This document shows, in pieces, positions 1 through 12,280 of a DNA stretch of 64,000 nucleotides; position 1 is the first letter of the stretch; each line of letters opens with the position of its first letter. A program made the position numbers and the translations under genes. The stretch comes from Bos javanicus (Eukaryota; Chordata; Mammalia; Artiodactyla; Bovidae): assembly GCF_032452875.1 (NCBI RefSeq), contig NC_083870.1:620001-684000 (forward strand), read 5' to 3'. A model generated the notes under the pieces. The model was given only the letters and a program-made list of their open reading frames with translations, searched no databases and was not told the DNA's origin.

Positions 1-1183
1 GAAGCCTTTGCCCTGCTTCATTCTGTACTCCAAGGCCAAATCTGCCTGTTACTCCAGGTATCTGTTGACTTCCTACTTTTGCATTCCAGTCCCCTATAAT
101 GAAAAGGACACTTTGGGGTGTTAGTTGTGGAAGGTCATGTAGGTCTTTACAGAACCATTCAACTTCAGCTTCTTCAGCATTACTGGTTGGAGCATAGACT
201 TGGATTACTGTGATATTGAATGGTTTGCCTTGGAAACGAACAGAGATCATTCTGTTGTTTTTGAGATTGCATCCAAATACTGCATTTCAGACTCTTTTGT
301 TGACTATGATGGCTACTCCATTTCTTCTAAGGGATTCCTGCCCACAGTAGTAGATATAATGGTCATCTGAGTTATATTCACCCATTCCAGTCCATTTTAG
401 TTCACTGATTCCTAGAATGTCAATGTTCACTCTTGTCATCTCCTGCCTGACCACTTCCAATTTGCCTTGATTCATGGGCCCAGAATTGAGCCACAGTGGG
501 TGGGGGCTGTCCTTTTGTGATCAGTAAGCTTTGAGGAGCAGGCATCAATCGGCAGAGTGGAGAAAGTGGGGACAGGGTGGGTAGGGGGCAGCTGGTACTG
601 CCATATATCTGAAGCTGGAGCCCACAGCATCACCGCCTCTTTTCTCTCGGTGGGAAGAAGCGGTGAGGCAAAGAAACTCCAATTAGCTCTTTCCAGGCTG
701 CAGTCCATGGGGTTGCTAGGAGTCGGATACGACTGAGTGACTTCACTTTCACTTTTCACTTTCATGCATTGGAGAAGGAAATGGCAACCCACTCCAGTAT
801 TCTTGCCTGGAGAATCCCAGACATGGGGGAGCCTGGTGGGCTGCCGTCTATGGGGTCGCACAGAGTCGGACATGACTGAAGCGACTTAGCAGCAGCAGTA
901 GCAGCATGGGCCCAACATTCCAGATTCCTATGCAATGCTGCTCTTTACAGCATAGGACTTTACTTCCATAACTAGTCACATCCACAACTGGGTGTTGTTT
1001 TTGCTTTGGCTCCGTCTTCATTCTTTCTGGAGTTATTTCTCCACTGATCTCCAGTAGCATATTGGGCACTTACTGACCTGGGGAGTTCATCTTTCAGTGT
1101 CCTATCTTTTTGCCTTTTCATACTGTTCATGGGGTTCTCAAGGCAAGAAAACTGAAGTGGTTTGCCATTCCCTTCTCCAGTGT
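1..1183 (-). mobile_element. BovB (RTE) LINE copy A, 5' part
   Basis: On the minus strand this reads from the BovB 5' region (about 1183 down to 904) into the start of the endonuclease domain (475-287, with VNIDILGISELKWTGMGEYN). It runs off the left edge. It is interrupted at 483-903 by a SINE insertion. A frameshift and stops show it is dead. The 904-1183 part resembles 3420-3690, confirming that two separate copies are present. Confidence 0.85.
483..903 (+). mobile_element. SINE insertion (Bov-A2-like dimer plus unknown 5' part) in BovB
   Basis: A 10-bp direct repeat catgggccca occurs at 473-482 and 904-913, marking the insertion. The right half (about 690-890) is two Bov-A-type monomers: 'cagtccatggggttgctaggagtcgg..' and 'ggagaaggaaatggcaaccc..'. 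It ends in an agc-repeat tail at 888-903. The left 200 bp (483-690) is not Bov-A and I could not assign it. Confidence 0.75.
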
Positions 1184-3830
1184 TACTTCCTCTTTACTTT
1201 CGTCCATTAGAGGGGTAACACCTGCTGTTATTTCTCCTGGCAATCTTGATTCCAGCTTGTGCTTCATCCTGCCCAGCATTTTACATGATGAACTCTGCAT
1301 ATAAGTTAAATAAGCAAGCCTTGATGTATTCCTTTCCCGATTTTGAACCCGTCAGTTGTTCCATGTCTGGTCCTAACTATTGCTTCTTGACCCGCATGTT
1401 GATTTCTCAGGAGACAGGTACTAAGTGAGTGTTAGTTGCTCAGTTGTGTCCATCACTTTTGTGAACCCTTCGACTATAGCCTACCATGATCCTCTGTCCA
1501 TGGAATTCTCCAAGCAAGAATACTGGAGTGGGCTGCCACTCCCTTCTCAGGGTATCTTCCCAACCCAGGTTATCAAACCTGGGTCTCCTGCACTGCAAGT
1601 GGATCCTTTACTATTGAACCATCAGGAAAGCCCAGAGGCAGGTAAGGTGGTCCATCTCTTTGAGAATTTTCCACTACTTGTTGTGATTCATAACAACCTA
1701 CAGTTTAGCACAGTTAATGAAGCAGAAGTAAATGTTTTCTTGGAATTCCCTTGATTTTTCTGGGATTCAACAAATGTTGGCAGTTTGATCTCTAATTTCT
1801 CTGCCTTTTCTAAATCCAGCTTGTACATCTGGAAGTTCTTGGTTCACATACTGCTGAACCCTAGCTAGAAGGATTTTGAGCATAACCTTACTAGCATGTG
1901 AAATGAGTGCAATTGTGAGGTAGTTTGAACATTTTTTCACATTGCCTTTCTCTGAGGTTAGAATGAAGATTGATCTTTTCCAGTCCTGTGGCCACTGCTA
2001 AATTTTCCAAATTTGCTTACATACTGAGTGCAGCACTTTAACAGCATTATCCTATTTTAGGATTTTAAATAGCTGAGTTGGAATTCCATCACCTCCACTA
2101 GCTTTGTTTGTAGTGATGCTTCCTAAGGCCCACTTAACTTCACACTCCAGGATGTCTGGGGCTCTAGGTGAGTGACCACATCATTGTTGTTATCTGGGTC
2201 ATCAAGACCTTTTTGTATAATTCTTCTGTGTATCCTTGCCACCTCTTCTTAGTATCTTCTGCTTCTGTTAGGTCCTTACAGTTTCTGTTCTTTATTGTGC
2301 CCATCCTTACATGAAATGTTCCCATGTTATCTCCTATTTTCTTGAAGAGTTCTCTAGTCTGTCCCATTCTATTGTTTTCCTCTATATCTTTGCATTGTTC
2401 ATTTAAGAAGGCCTTCTTATCTCTCCTTGCTCTTCTCTAGAACTCTGCATTCAGTTGGGTATATCTTTCCCTTTCTCCCTGGCCCTTCACTTCTGTTTTC
2501 TCAGCTATTTGTAAAGCCTCCTCAGGCAACCACTTTGCCTTCTTGAATTTCTTTTTCTTGGGGATGGTTTTGGTCACTGCTTCTCGTATGTTACAAACCT
2601 CTGTCCATAGTTCTTTACGCACACTCTACCAGATCTAATCTCTTGAATCTATTCATCATCTCCACTGTATAATAAAAAGGGATTCGATTAAGGTCATACC
2701 TGAAAGGCCTAGTTACTTTCCCTACTTTCTTCAACTTAAGCCTGAATTTTGCAATAAGGAGCTCATGATCTGAGCCACAGTCAGCTCCAGGTCTTATTTT
2801 TGCTGACTGTCAAGAGCTTCTCCATTTTCAGCTGCAAAAAAATATCAATCTGATTTTACTATAGACCACCTGGTGATGTTCATGTGTAGTGTTCTCTTGT
2901 GTTGTTGGAAAAAGGTGTCTTTGTGACCAGCGTGTTCTCTTGACAAAACTCTATTAGGCTTTGCCCTATTTCATTTTGTATTCCAAGGCAAAACTTACAT
3001 GTTACTCCAGGTATCTCCTGACTTCCTACTTTTGCAATTGAATCCCCTATGATGAAAAGGACATCTTTTTTTGGTGTTAGTTCTAGAAGGTCTTGTAGGT
3101 CTTCACAGAACCATTCAACTTCAGCTTCTTTGGCATTAATGGTTAGGGTATAGACTTGGATTACTGTGATATTGAATGGTTTGCCTTGGAGACAAACCAA
3201 GATCATTCTGTCGTTTTTGAGATTGTACCCATGTACTGCATGTCAGACTCTTGTTGACTATGATGGCTACTCCATTTCTTATAAGGGATTCTTGCCCACA
3301 GTAGTAGAATCAAAGGTCATCTGAATTAAATTCACCCATTCCTGTCCATTTTAATTCACTGATTCCTAAGATGTTGATTTTTATTCTTGGACCAAGTCCA
3401 ATTTACCTTGATTCACGGACCTAACATTCCTATGCAATATTGTTCTTTACAACATTGGACTTTATTTTCACCACCAGATACATCCACAACTGAGTGACAT
3501 TTCTTCTTTGGCTCAGCCACTTCATTCTTTCTGGAGCTATTAGTAATTGCCCTCTGCTCTTCCCCTGTAGCATCTTCTGATATGGGGGCCCATCTTCCAG
3601 TATCATATCCTTTTGCTTTTTCATCCTGTTCATAAGATTCTTGCAACAAGAACAGTGGAGTGCTTTGCCATTTCCTCCTCCAGTGGACCACGTTTTGTCA
3701 GAACTCTTTTTCTCTCTCGGGTGGCTGTCACAGCATGTGGCTCATAGCTTTATTGAGTTATGGAAGCCCCTTTGCCATGACAAGGCTGAGGTCCACGAAG
3801 GGGTACGAGGTAGCAGTATCAACCTTAGTT
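1184..3830 (-). mobile_element. BovB (RTE) LINE copy B, nearly 5' complete, 3' part missing
   Basis: In minus-strand order it carries the 5' region (3830-3420), endonuclease-like sequence (3206-2880, with EAEVEWFCEDLQDLLELTPK), the connecting region (2622-2164) and the reverse transcriptase region down to about 1184, where it stops at the segment preceding the YADD motif. Many stops and frameshifts. A Bov-tA SINE interrupts it at 1428-1634. Confidence 0.85.
1428..1634 (-). mobile_element. Bov-tA SINE inside BovB copy B
   Basis: In reverse orientation it has the Bov-A body (caagaatactggagtgggct) followed by the tRNA-derived half (aacctgggtctcctgcactg .. ccatcaggaaagcc). Imperfect flanking repeats (gagacaggtactaag / gaggcaggtaaggtg) suggest target duplication. 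Confidence 0.8.
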
Positions 3831-4436
3831 GCACTCACCTCCTCACAGAAGCTCAGTAATTCATTAGTAGCTGATTAACGCAATGGATCCTTATTTTCCT
3901 TATAAGAAATACTTGTATGAAGTCTTAAATGAAACCCATAAATGGAAACTCTGTTTGGAGCTGAGGAAATACCCAGAGTTTAGCTTTCATATCATACATC
4001 TTCCTGCTTCGAATCCTGCAAAAAACCTACAGCTTCTGAGAACTTAATTTCAAAAATACTGATGCAACAGCAGCTTCAGAAGCTGAGGAAACCTTAAAAT
4101 AAAATCATAAAGTAAAAGAGTCTCTGATCATTTGTTCTGCTACCCATTTGGCTATGATTATGGAGAAAAGTTACAGTAAAACTACTTTCTTAAAAGGACA
4201 CAGGCTTTTTTTTTATTTTTAATTATTCTTCATTGCATCAAGCCAAAATAGTCAATCTATTCGACTATAATAAACTTTATCTGTTACTACTGATAATCAA
4301 CATTCTAATTATCAAAACAGTATTTCAGTTTTTATCTCTCTAGTATTGTGGGCATGTTTTATTCTTTTCTTTTTCTTAAAATTTGACCTCATTAAGTGAA
4401 TTAACTTGCTTTGATTCTTCTTAAAACAGCATTTCA

Positions 4437-4795
4437 GGGGCCTCCCTGATGGCTCAATGATAAACAATCTGCCTGCCAATGAAAGAGACATGGGTTTGAT
4501 CTCTGACCGGGGAAGGTCCCACATGCCGTGGAGCCACTAACCCTTTGTGCCACAACTATTGAGCCTGAGCGCTAGAGCCCAAGAGCTGCAACCGCTGGGC
4601 CCTCATGCCACAGCTACTGAAGTCCATGTGCCTAGAGCTCAAGCTCTGCAGCAAGAGGAGCCACTGCAATGAGAAGCCCACACACCACAACTACAGAGTA
4701 ACTCCCATTTGGTGCAACTAGAGAAAGCCCACACAGCAGTGAAGGCACAGCACAACCAAAAAATATATACATAAATAAATAAAATTATTAAGCAT
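4437..4795 (+). mobile_element. CHR-type tRNA SINE
   Basis: It starts with a tRNA-Glu-like head (cctccctgatggctcaatga .. gggtttgatctctgaccggg). A CHR body of 'agccactgcaatgagaagcc'-type phrases follows, and it ends in an AT-rich tail (aaaatatatacataaataaa). It lies 52 bp beyond the 3' border of the last visible DCAF6 exon. Confidence 0.8.
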
Positions 4796-4846
4796 TTCAG
4801 GAACAAAGTGAAATATGTTCTATAATAAATATAACAAAAATCTTAC

Positions 4847-4935
4847 TTCATCAGCAAGTTTTCGGTTAAAAATCCTTGATTCCTCTAGTGGTGACCAGAT
4901 TTTTATGTCATAATCTATGCCAGATGAGGCGAGAA
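4847..4935 (-). CDS. DCAF6: DCAF6 WD40 exon (seventh repeat)
   Basis: This 89-bp exon encodes LASSGIDYDIKIWSPLEESR and IFNRKLADE, the last WD40 blade (GIDYDIKIWSP). The acceptor ACTATTTTTTCTAG|TTCTC and donor GATGAA|GTAAGA are strong. It leaves in phase 0. The known protein continues with roughly 55 more residues including an acidic C-terminus, and no matching exon is found between 1 and 4846, so the final exon(s) must lie to the left of the window. Confidence 0.97.
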
Positions 4936-5715
<780 letters not shown>

Positions 5716-7362
5716 CTAAGGGTTAAGAAAAACAGAAAATTATAAGAGATTTCAAATCAAAGTTATTAAAAAAAGATTTTTCTATTCTCAAGTTTAAAAA
5801 ATTAATTGGCTTAGAAAATAAAAAATTGAAGAGAGTCTTTGTCTTCCAGTATATTGACCATGACAGAGATTTATTAGTAGGGATAAAATGGAAGAAAATA
5901 AAGTCCCCCATGATGAAGATAAGTATTTTATTTTGTTTGATATTATATTTATAGTGCTTGAAACAGTACCTGGGCACACAGTAGGTGCTGAGTTAATAAC
6001 TGCTAAATGAATGAATGAGATTTCTGGGTTATGGACAATATAATGAAAATTTATATACAGATGTCACTGAACTTTCCAAAACTGGTTCCATTGTCGCTTT
6101 AAAAGATAATATAAACAATTCATAGAAAAAAATGAATTGCTCCCCCCAGTATTTTGCTTTATGCCAAAGAACAAAATTACCAACCTTTTTATTAGCTATC
6201 AGAAGTTCTCACAATCAAGAAGGAAAGATATAAACACATATTTACTTTCATGAAGCAATGAAACAAAGGACATGTTAAGGTGATTATGATGGAGTTTTTC
6301 AGCAGATGCACAAAATGAACCATCAAAAATCTTTGTATTTCAGATCAGAATTTTTGAAATCATATTATGTGCAGCTGCGACTTTGATATTTTTGGCAAAG
6401 CAAAGGAGGGGAGCCAATTTTCTTGTTACTTGGAGCTACTATTCTATTTATTTGTCTTCTATTTTTTTCCATTCCTATCCCCAGTTATTTCCATCCAAAA
6501 TTTTAACCATAAAAACACAAGAAATACAAATTGATTGCTTCTATTAATAATGAGTAGTCCTTGTAAAATAAGTAAATTGCTACTACATGATATCTATAAA
6601 AAGAGCTAATTATTTCCTCATCCCAAAGTTACTTTTTCCCTCTACCCTAAAGAAAGTAGATTGAAATTGATTCTGTAGATACTTTTTGAAAACTCAATGA
6701 ATATATGAGAACACTTTCAGATATGAATGGTTCAGAGTGACAGCTGTTAATCATCTCACAAGATTTTCTCAGTAAATAGTTAAAATTGCATTATGTAGAT
6801 AGACTTCTGGGTTATAAACACTTGAAAAGATCTTAGATATCATCTGGTCTGTTTTTACTTCATAGATGAGGAAATTGAAGTTTAGAAAGACAAGGTGACT
6901 AAAACAAATCTTTATCAATCTTTTAAAAAGTTATAATTAATCTGACTATATTTTGTAATGAACCTGGATTTCATATATCCAAATCTTTCTCTGTACAACC
7001 AACAAAAGAAACTAATATGAACTAAAAAAAAATCTACTAGGAAAGTAGATAGCAAGTATGAGAGAGCAAAAAAGAAGCAATGGTTACCTATATAAGCTAA
7101 CATTTTTAAAGTTCTATAATAGTTCCTCAGTAGGGTAGAGTTTTCTTATAAAAAATAATGCTCTTTCACAACATATTATAGGACAAAAAGAACTATATTT
7201 GAGTAAAGAGATAACTGGGAAGGTGCAATAAATGCTATGTACAGAGATAATTACATAGAATATAGTAGAATCACACTGGCATATATAAAAACAACCATTA
7301 TGGAAAAAAATTCATATTATGAAACTGCAGTTCTTCCAAACAATGTCATCAGTATATGGTAC
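5716..7362 (-). other. DCAF6 intron (1.65 kb)
   Basis: AT-rich intron. It contains an L2/MIR-type 3' end at 5955-6022 (acctgggcacacagtaggtg, then aatgaatgaatg) and a short MIR-like piece at 6845-6905. The rest is unassigned. Confidence 0.85.
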
Positions 7363-7501
7363 CATTGTCCTTGAGTTGCGATGGCCCTTATAAACCATCT
7401 TTACTAGTGGCCTTCTAATGTTCAAAGTATCCAATTCCTCCATTTCTTTCCTTTCTTTTCTCCGCCTGAAGAACTCCTGAATGCGGGCAACAGCAGAGCG
7501 T
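7363..7501 (-). CDS. DCAF6: DCAF6 IQ-motif exon
   Basis: This 139-bp exon encodes RRSAVARIQEFFRRRKERKE, then MEELDTLNIRRPLVKMVYKG and HRNSRTM. The segment IQEFFRRRKERK fits an IQ motif (I/V-Q-x3-R/K), with Arg where the consensus has Gly; in DCAF6/NRIP this motif is the known calmodulin-binding site. The second half, including VKMVYKGHRNSR, begins the sixth WD40 blade. The acceptor is AATTCATAG|ACGC after a T-rich tract. The donor ATG|GTACCA lacks the usual +3 to +5 bases, but the resulting Met-Ile junction continues the known protein. Confidence 0.95.
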
Positions 7502-8279
7502 CTATGAATTACATATTAAAAGAAAAATACAGAAATAAATATAAAACATTCACAGGCCACTACAGAATGAAAGTGAGCAACATTAAAGTCAAGTGAAATC
7601 TAGAAATTATTTAAACTCAACATTATCTCAATAAGGCATCCCCAATCAAAAGCATAAAAAGGCAGACAAAACAGTAAGACTACATCAAACTAGTTGAGTT
7701 ACTAAAACAAAATGTTTTAGTTAAGAGATCATTTAGAAATTTGGTACTGGTTGAGAGTAAAGGAAATAGCATGCGGCACACTATTTAAACGGCTATTTTA
7801 TAAGAATATAATACAGACAAAATTAATATGCAATTTACTATACATAAAACAAAACCTACTCAATATTATATGTCCTCTCCATATTTAGGAAATACAAAGG
7901 CATAAACAGAAACCAAAAAAAGAAACTAAAGGTAACATATAATTGCAGTGGATGTCTTGAGATTTTGTTTAAAGGAGATTTTGTTCTCAGCAAAGAATAA
8001 ACTAGTCAAGGAAAGAATATTGATATCTATGAATAAAACAAGGATCTTCTAATAGAATCTATTCTACACGAACTTCATATTAGAGTACAGAATGGAACTA
8101 ATGAGGCTGATTTTTACTTTCCTAAGAACCCAGTTGGGTCACAGAGCTAGAGAGTGAAGAACAATGGACCCTCTTTAAGACTGATTTCATTACTAGAAGA
8201 AACTTTCCCCTAAATAACTGTTAGTTTGAACTTGTTATTTAAAACATTATATTCTGCAATATAATAGACAAAAATCCAA

Positions 8280-9600
8280 AATATATCAAGTGTCTACAAA
8301 TCAGTATGAAAAATAAGTACTATAATAGAAAAATAATGACATGAACAAAGAAATTACAGAAGAAAGAGACTGTTAATAAATATGCAAAAAGATGCTTAGC
8401 CTCACTAATAATAAAACAAATTCATCTTTTTGTATATCTATCATATTAAAATTTTTTTTTACATCTATCAGAGTGGCAAGAGCACAGGAAAACAGGCACT
8501 ACTGGTAGGAGTTTGAAGGTTTTATATATTAAAAAAAAAAGCAGTCTTTGGCTGTAAATTTTCACTTATGTAGAAACATATACAGGAAGGTGTAAGTCAG
8601 AAAGGTGTAGCTCACTGCATGCAAAATAGGCCCATGTAACCAGCACAAGTATTGAGAAATAGAGAATAAATAGAATTCAGAAGCCTCCCATTCTCCATTT
8701 CTATTATTATGCTGCACTATTCTGACTTCTAACATGATGGGTTAATTTTTGCCTGTTTCATTAATTAAACAAAATCATATGATGTATTTTGTGTCTAGCT
8801 TCTTTAGCTCAACATTATATTTGTCAGATTCATCCATGTTGCTGTATTTAGCTGTAGTTCATTCATTCTCTTTGCTGTACAATACTACTTTACATAAATA
8901 CATTATAATTTATGTATCCATACAACTGTTGGTAGATACTGGGTTGTTTACAGGATTTGATGACAAAAATAGTGCTCTGATGAATATATGTACGTATTTC
9001 TCTTGAGCATATATTCAGAAGTAGATATGCTGGACCACAGTATATACATATGTTTATCTTAATAGATACTCTCAAACAATTTTCCAAAGTGGTTACAGCA
9101 GTATATAATCCCACTGGCAGTATATTACTGTTCCAGTACAATATATTTTTGAGGAGAAATTAAATAATATCCATTAAAACCTAAAATATGTATTTGTTTT
9201 GATGTAGCGATCTTATCTTTTAATAAATGCATGCTATAAAAGACATATGCAAATATCCATGTTTTTTCACAATATATATATACACATACACATATATATT
9301 CACCACAGCAGTTTGAGAAACACTGCAATAATCTAAGTGTTTTATACACAGAAAGGATAGGTTAAATAAATTATGGCACATCTGTACACTGGAATACTTA
9401 TGTCATTAAATAATACTTATGTCATTAAAAATGATAAGATCCATAAGCAAGAATATGGAAAATATCAGTATTACCTTAAAGGATCTATAATATAGGTTAC
9501 AAAATAATTCATAGAGGAAAAACTTATATATACATAGAAAGAATCTAGAAAAACAGACACTAAACTGTTAATAGCACTTTCTAAAACAATTCTATAACAA
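8280..9600. repeat. Old L1 fragments, mixed orientation
   Basis: 8340-8530 reads as decayed L1 ORF2 sense (gatgcttagcctcactaata, then atcagagtggcaagagcaca). 8740-9130 matches old L1 3' sequence in antisense (tcatccatgttgctgtattt; gggttgtttacaggatttga). 9360-9600 is again L1 sense (ttatggcacatctgtacact). Heavily diverged, so mammal-wide L1 rather than ruminant L1. Confidence 0.55.
9393..9429 (+). repeat. Two-copy short tandem duplication
   Basis: The unit aatacttatgtcattaaa occurs twice back to back, within an old L1 3' segment. Confidence 0.8.
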
Positions 9601-9984
9601 TTATGTAGTCTTATAACATAAAGTTTTCTTTTTCATAAAATGATATTTTATAAAATTCTATAGGCTATTTAGAAAGTGTTTTAAAAATTTTATCCTATGT
9701 TACACATATTAAAAAAAAGGGGGGGATCCAAAAATTTAAGCTAGACATAATTAGAAACTTCCACAGAGAAAGCTGACATGTTCAGTTTACTCTGATTATC
9801 TCTTTCTGATTGGCAAATGATAAATGGGAAGGGTTGAGAGTTCAAATGCTCTCAAATGAAACAATTAATATGACTGCAATTCTCTTTTTTCTAAAGTAGA
9901 AGAAAAAAGGACTCTTAATCAGTTAAAAATACGTGAATAGCAAGAAACCGAAAAGAAAAATCTCTTGCTAAGAAAGTAGAGTAT

Positions 9985-10052
9985 CTAGAAACTAATGCAA
10001 CATTGTAAATCAACTATACTTCAATAAAATAAACTAAAAAAAAAAAAAAAAA
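9985..10052 (+). repeat. L1 3' terminus with poly-A
   Basis: The phrase gtaaatcaactatacttcaa followed by taaaataaac and an 18-base A run is the usual artiodactyl L1 3' end, here strongly 5'-truncated. Confidence 0.7.
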
Positions 10053-10297
10053 AGGAATAAGTAGAGTATCAGGTAGCAGAAGGAACAGAAATAACCTTGC
10101 TGATAAAGCAGAGGCCTTAGGAGCTATAAATGGAAAAAGAAACTATACAACACAGCAAGAATCAGAAGCTCAAATCATTTTTAAAAAGCAGTATGGCCAA
10201 AATTAAAGCTGAATGAGTAATGGGATGATAATAATTAAGAATTAGTGAAGATGGTACCAAATCATAAGTGTTCATTTCACTTAAAAGTTTGCTCTAG

Positions 10298-10705
10298 GGA
10301 CTTCCCTGGTAGCACAGTGGATAGGAATCAGCCTGCCAATGCAGGGAACATGGGTACAATTCCCGGTCTGGAAGGATTCCACATGCTAGCCGAGCAACTA
10401 AGCCCCTGCACCACAACTTCTGATCTGGCACTCTAGAGCGTGCAAGCCATGACTACTGAGCCTACGTGCTGCAACTACTAAAGCCCACTTGCCCTAGAGC
10501 CACACACCACACAACCCCTGAGCCCATGAGTTGCAAGTACCGAAGCCTGTGCATCCAGACCCTGTGCTCCATAACGAGAGAAGTCCCCATAATGAAGAAG
10601 CCTGCAGGCTGGGACAAAGGGCAGCCCCTGCTTGCAGCAAGCAAAGAAAGTCCTCACATAGCAACAAAGACTGAGCACAACCAAAAACAACCAAAGTGAA
10701 CTTAA
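10298..10705 (+). mobile_element. CHR-type tRNA SINE
   Basis: tRNA-like head gacttccctggtagcacagt with B-box-like gggtacaattcccgg, a CHR body with repeated 'ctgagccc'/'gtgctgcaact' phrases, and an A-rich end at about 10700. Confidence 0.8.
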
Positions 10706-11016
10706 AAAAAGTTTGCTCTACAATATGGTCTAATTTACTGCTTAATGTTTGTTTGGCTTACCCATCCTGATAAAGAATAATTGTGAAATCTAGATCTCAA
10801 GAAATGTAGCTTGTACTGTTACAATTTAGGTCAAAGATCAGGGTACCTACCACTGTAGGAAATGATGTAAAACAGAAAAAAAGCTTAAAGTGCACAAATT
10901 TCAAGTTAGAAGATAAAAAGTGACAGTAAATGCTACGCTTGTATATATAATCAGATAATGTCCAACACGGCAAACAGTTCTAAAGAAATGAATAAACTTA
11001 GAATGAAAACATTGAA

Positions 11017-11110
11017 GGAAATTCCCTGGCAGTCTAGTGGTTAGGACTCTGCGTTTTCACTGTCAAGAGCCTGGGTTCAGTCCCTGGTCAGGGAGCTAAT
11101 ATCCCACATG
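11017..11110 (+). mobile_element. CHR-1-like tRNA SINE, short
   Basis: Contains attccctggcagtctagtgg ttaggactct and gggttcagtccctggtcagg followed by 'cccacatgctgcgtggca'. It is followed at 11107-11215 by a CA/TA-rich low-complexity tract that probably grew from its tail. Confidence 0.75.
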
Positions 11111-11351
11111 CTGCGTGGCATACATATATATACACATCACACATACGTCACACACATCATACATAACACGTGTGCACCACATATAAAACACATGCATGTA
11201 TCATACAGATGTGCTACATATCTTCCAACCCAGTGGACCAAAAAAATGGAAAAGAAAAAAAAAAAAAAGGATCAAAATCTTAGTCCTAAAAATGACAGGA
11301 AAGTTAAAAAAAAATGGTATAACAGGAAAATTAGAAGTAAAAAGTTGGAAA

Positions 11352-11566
11352 GTGAAAAGTGAAAGGTAAAGGTTCTCAGTCATGTCTGACTCTTTGCAAC
11401 CCCATGGACTTATACAGTCCATGGAATTCTCCAGGCCAGAATACTGGAATGGTAGCCCATTCCTTCTCCAGGGGATCTTCCCAAACCAGGAATCGAACCA
11501 GGGTCTCCCGGATTGCAGGCAGATTCTTTACCAACTGAGCTATCAGGGAAGCCCCCCTGCTCCCAA
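11352..11566 (-). mobile_element. Bov-tA SINE with 13-bp target duplication
   Basis: Reverse-oriented Bov-A body (tccaggccagaatactggaa) followed by the tRNA half (aatcgaaccagggtctcccg .. ctatcagggaagcc). Flanked by aaaaagttggaaa at 11339-11351 and 11567-11579. Confidence 0.85.
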
Positions 11567-11865
11567 AAAAAGTTGGAAAACAAATCCAAAAATAGCCATG
11601 ATAATAATAAATTAAAGAGACTAAACTGACCAACGGAGAGAAAAAGAAACTGTTTCAGACATACCTAAAGTATGAGAACAAGGAAAGGATTTCAGGCAAA
11701 AGGATACTGTGCAAACAGTTATCAAATGAAAAATGGCATAGCTACATTAATATCAGATAAAACAGACTACTATAAAAAGTAATGTCAAGGTAGAAAAGAT
11801 TACTACATATATAATAAGTTCACTTTACCAGAAAGAAATAATAATTTAATATATATATACCCAAC

Positions 11866-12155
11866 TCTGTGGGAGAGGGAGAGGGTGGGGAGATTTGGGA
11901 GAATGGCATTGAAACATGTATAATATCCTGTATGAAACGAGTCGCCAGTCCAGGTTCGATGCACGATGCTGTATGCTTGGGGCTGGTGCGCTGGGACGAC
12001 CCAGATGGAGGGTATGGGGAGGGAGGAGGGAGGACGGTTCAGGATGGGGAACACAGGTATACCTGTGGCGGATTCATTTCGATATTTGGAAAAACTAATA
12101 CAATATTGTAAAGTTTAAAAATAAAATAAAATTAAAAGAAAAAAAAAGAAAATGA
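11866..12155 (+). mobile_element. Ruminant L1 3' end, 5'-truncated
   Basis: It carries the G-rich L1 3' UTR (gggagaggga gagggtgggg; gtatggggagggaggaggga) and the terminal phrase aatacaatattgtaaagttt followed by an A-rich tail. The same 3' UTR appears at 16260-16510. Confidence 0.85.
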
Positions 12156-12280
12156 TAGAACTATAAGGACATAATGACTTCAATACATCTGTCTCACTAT
12201 TTTATAAGTCAAGCACCAAACAATAGAGATAATTTGAACAGCACAACTAACAGTCTTAATCTAATGGTGAGCCTTAAGTC

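Larger units (their letters stand above)
1..4846 (-). other. DCAF6 intron, left partial
   Basis: It is filled by BovB and SINE sequence at 1-3830 and 4437-4790. The stretch 3831-4436 is A/T-rich with no coding, RNA or repeat assignment I can make. Confidence 0.8.

Noticed and set aside
472..873. 133-codon open frame on the minus strand
   Set aside because: It is a read-through of the SINE insertion (Bov-A phrases such as MSDSVRPHRRQPTRLP), not a gene. The same peptide pattern appears at every antisense Bov-A copy in the window.
4437..4510. tRNA-like sequence (also at 10298, 11017, 25702, 62405)
   Set aside because: These are the tRNA-derived heads of CHR and Bov-tA SINEs, with degenerate A and B boxes and no foldable tRNA. 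Not functional tRNA genes.
1..4846. Search for the final DCAF6 exon
   Set aside because: No minus-strand match to the segment that follows LADE in the protein. The interval is BovB, SINE and AT-rich intron.
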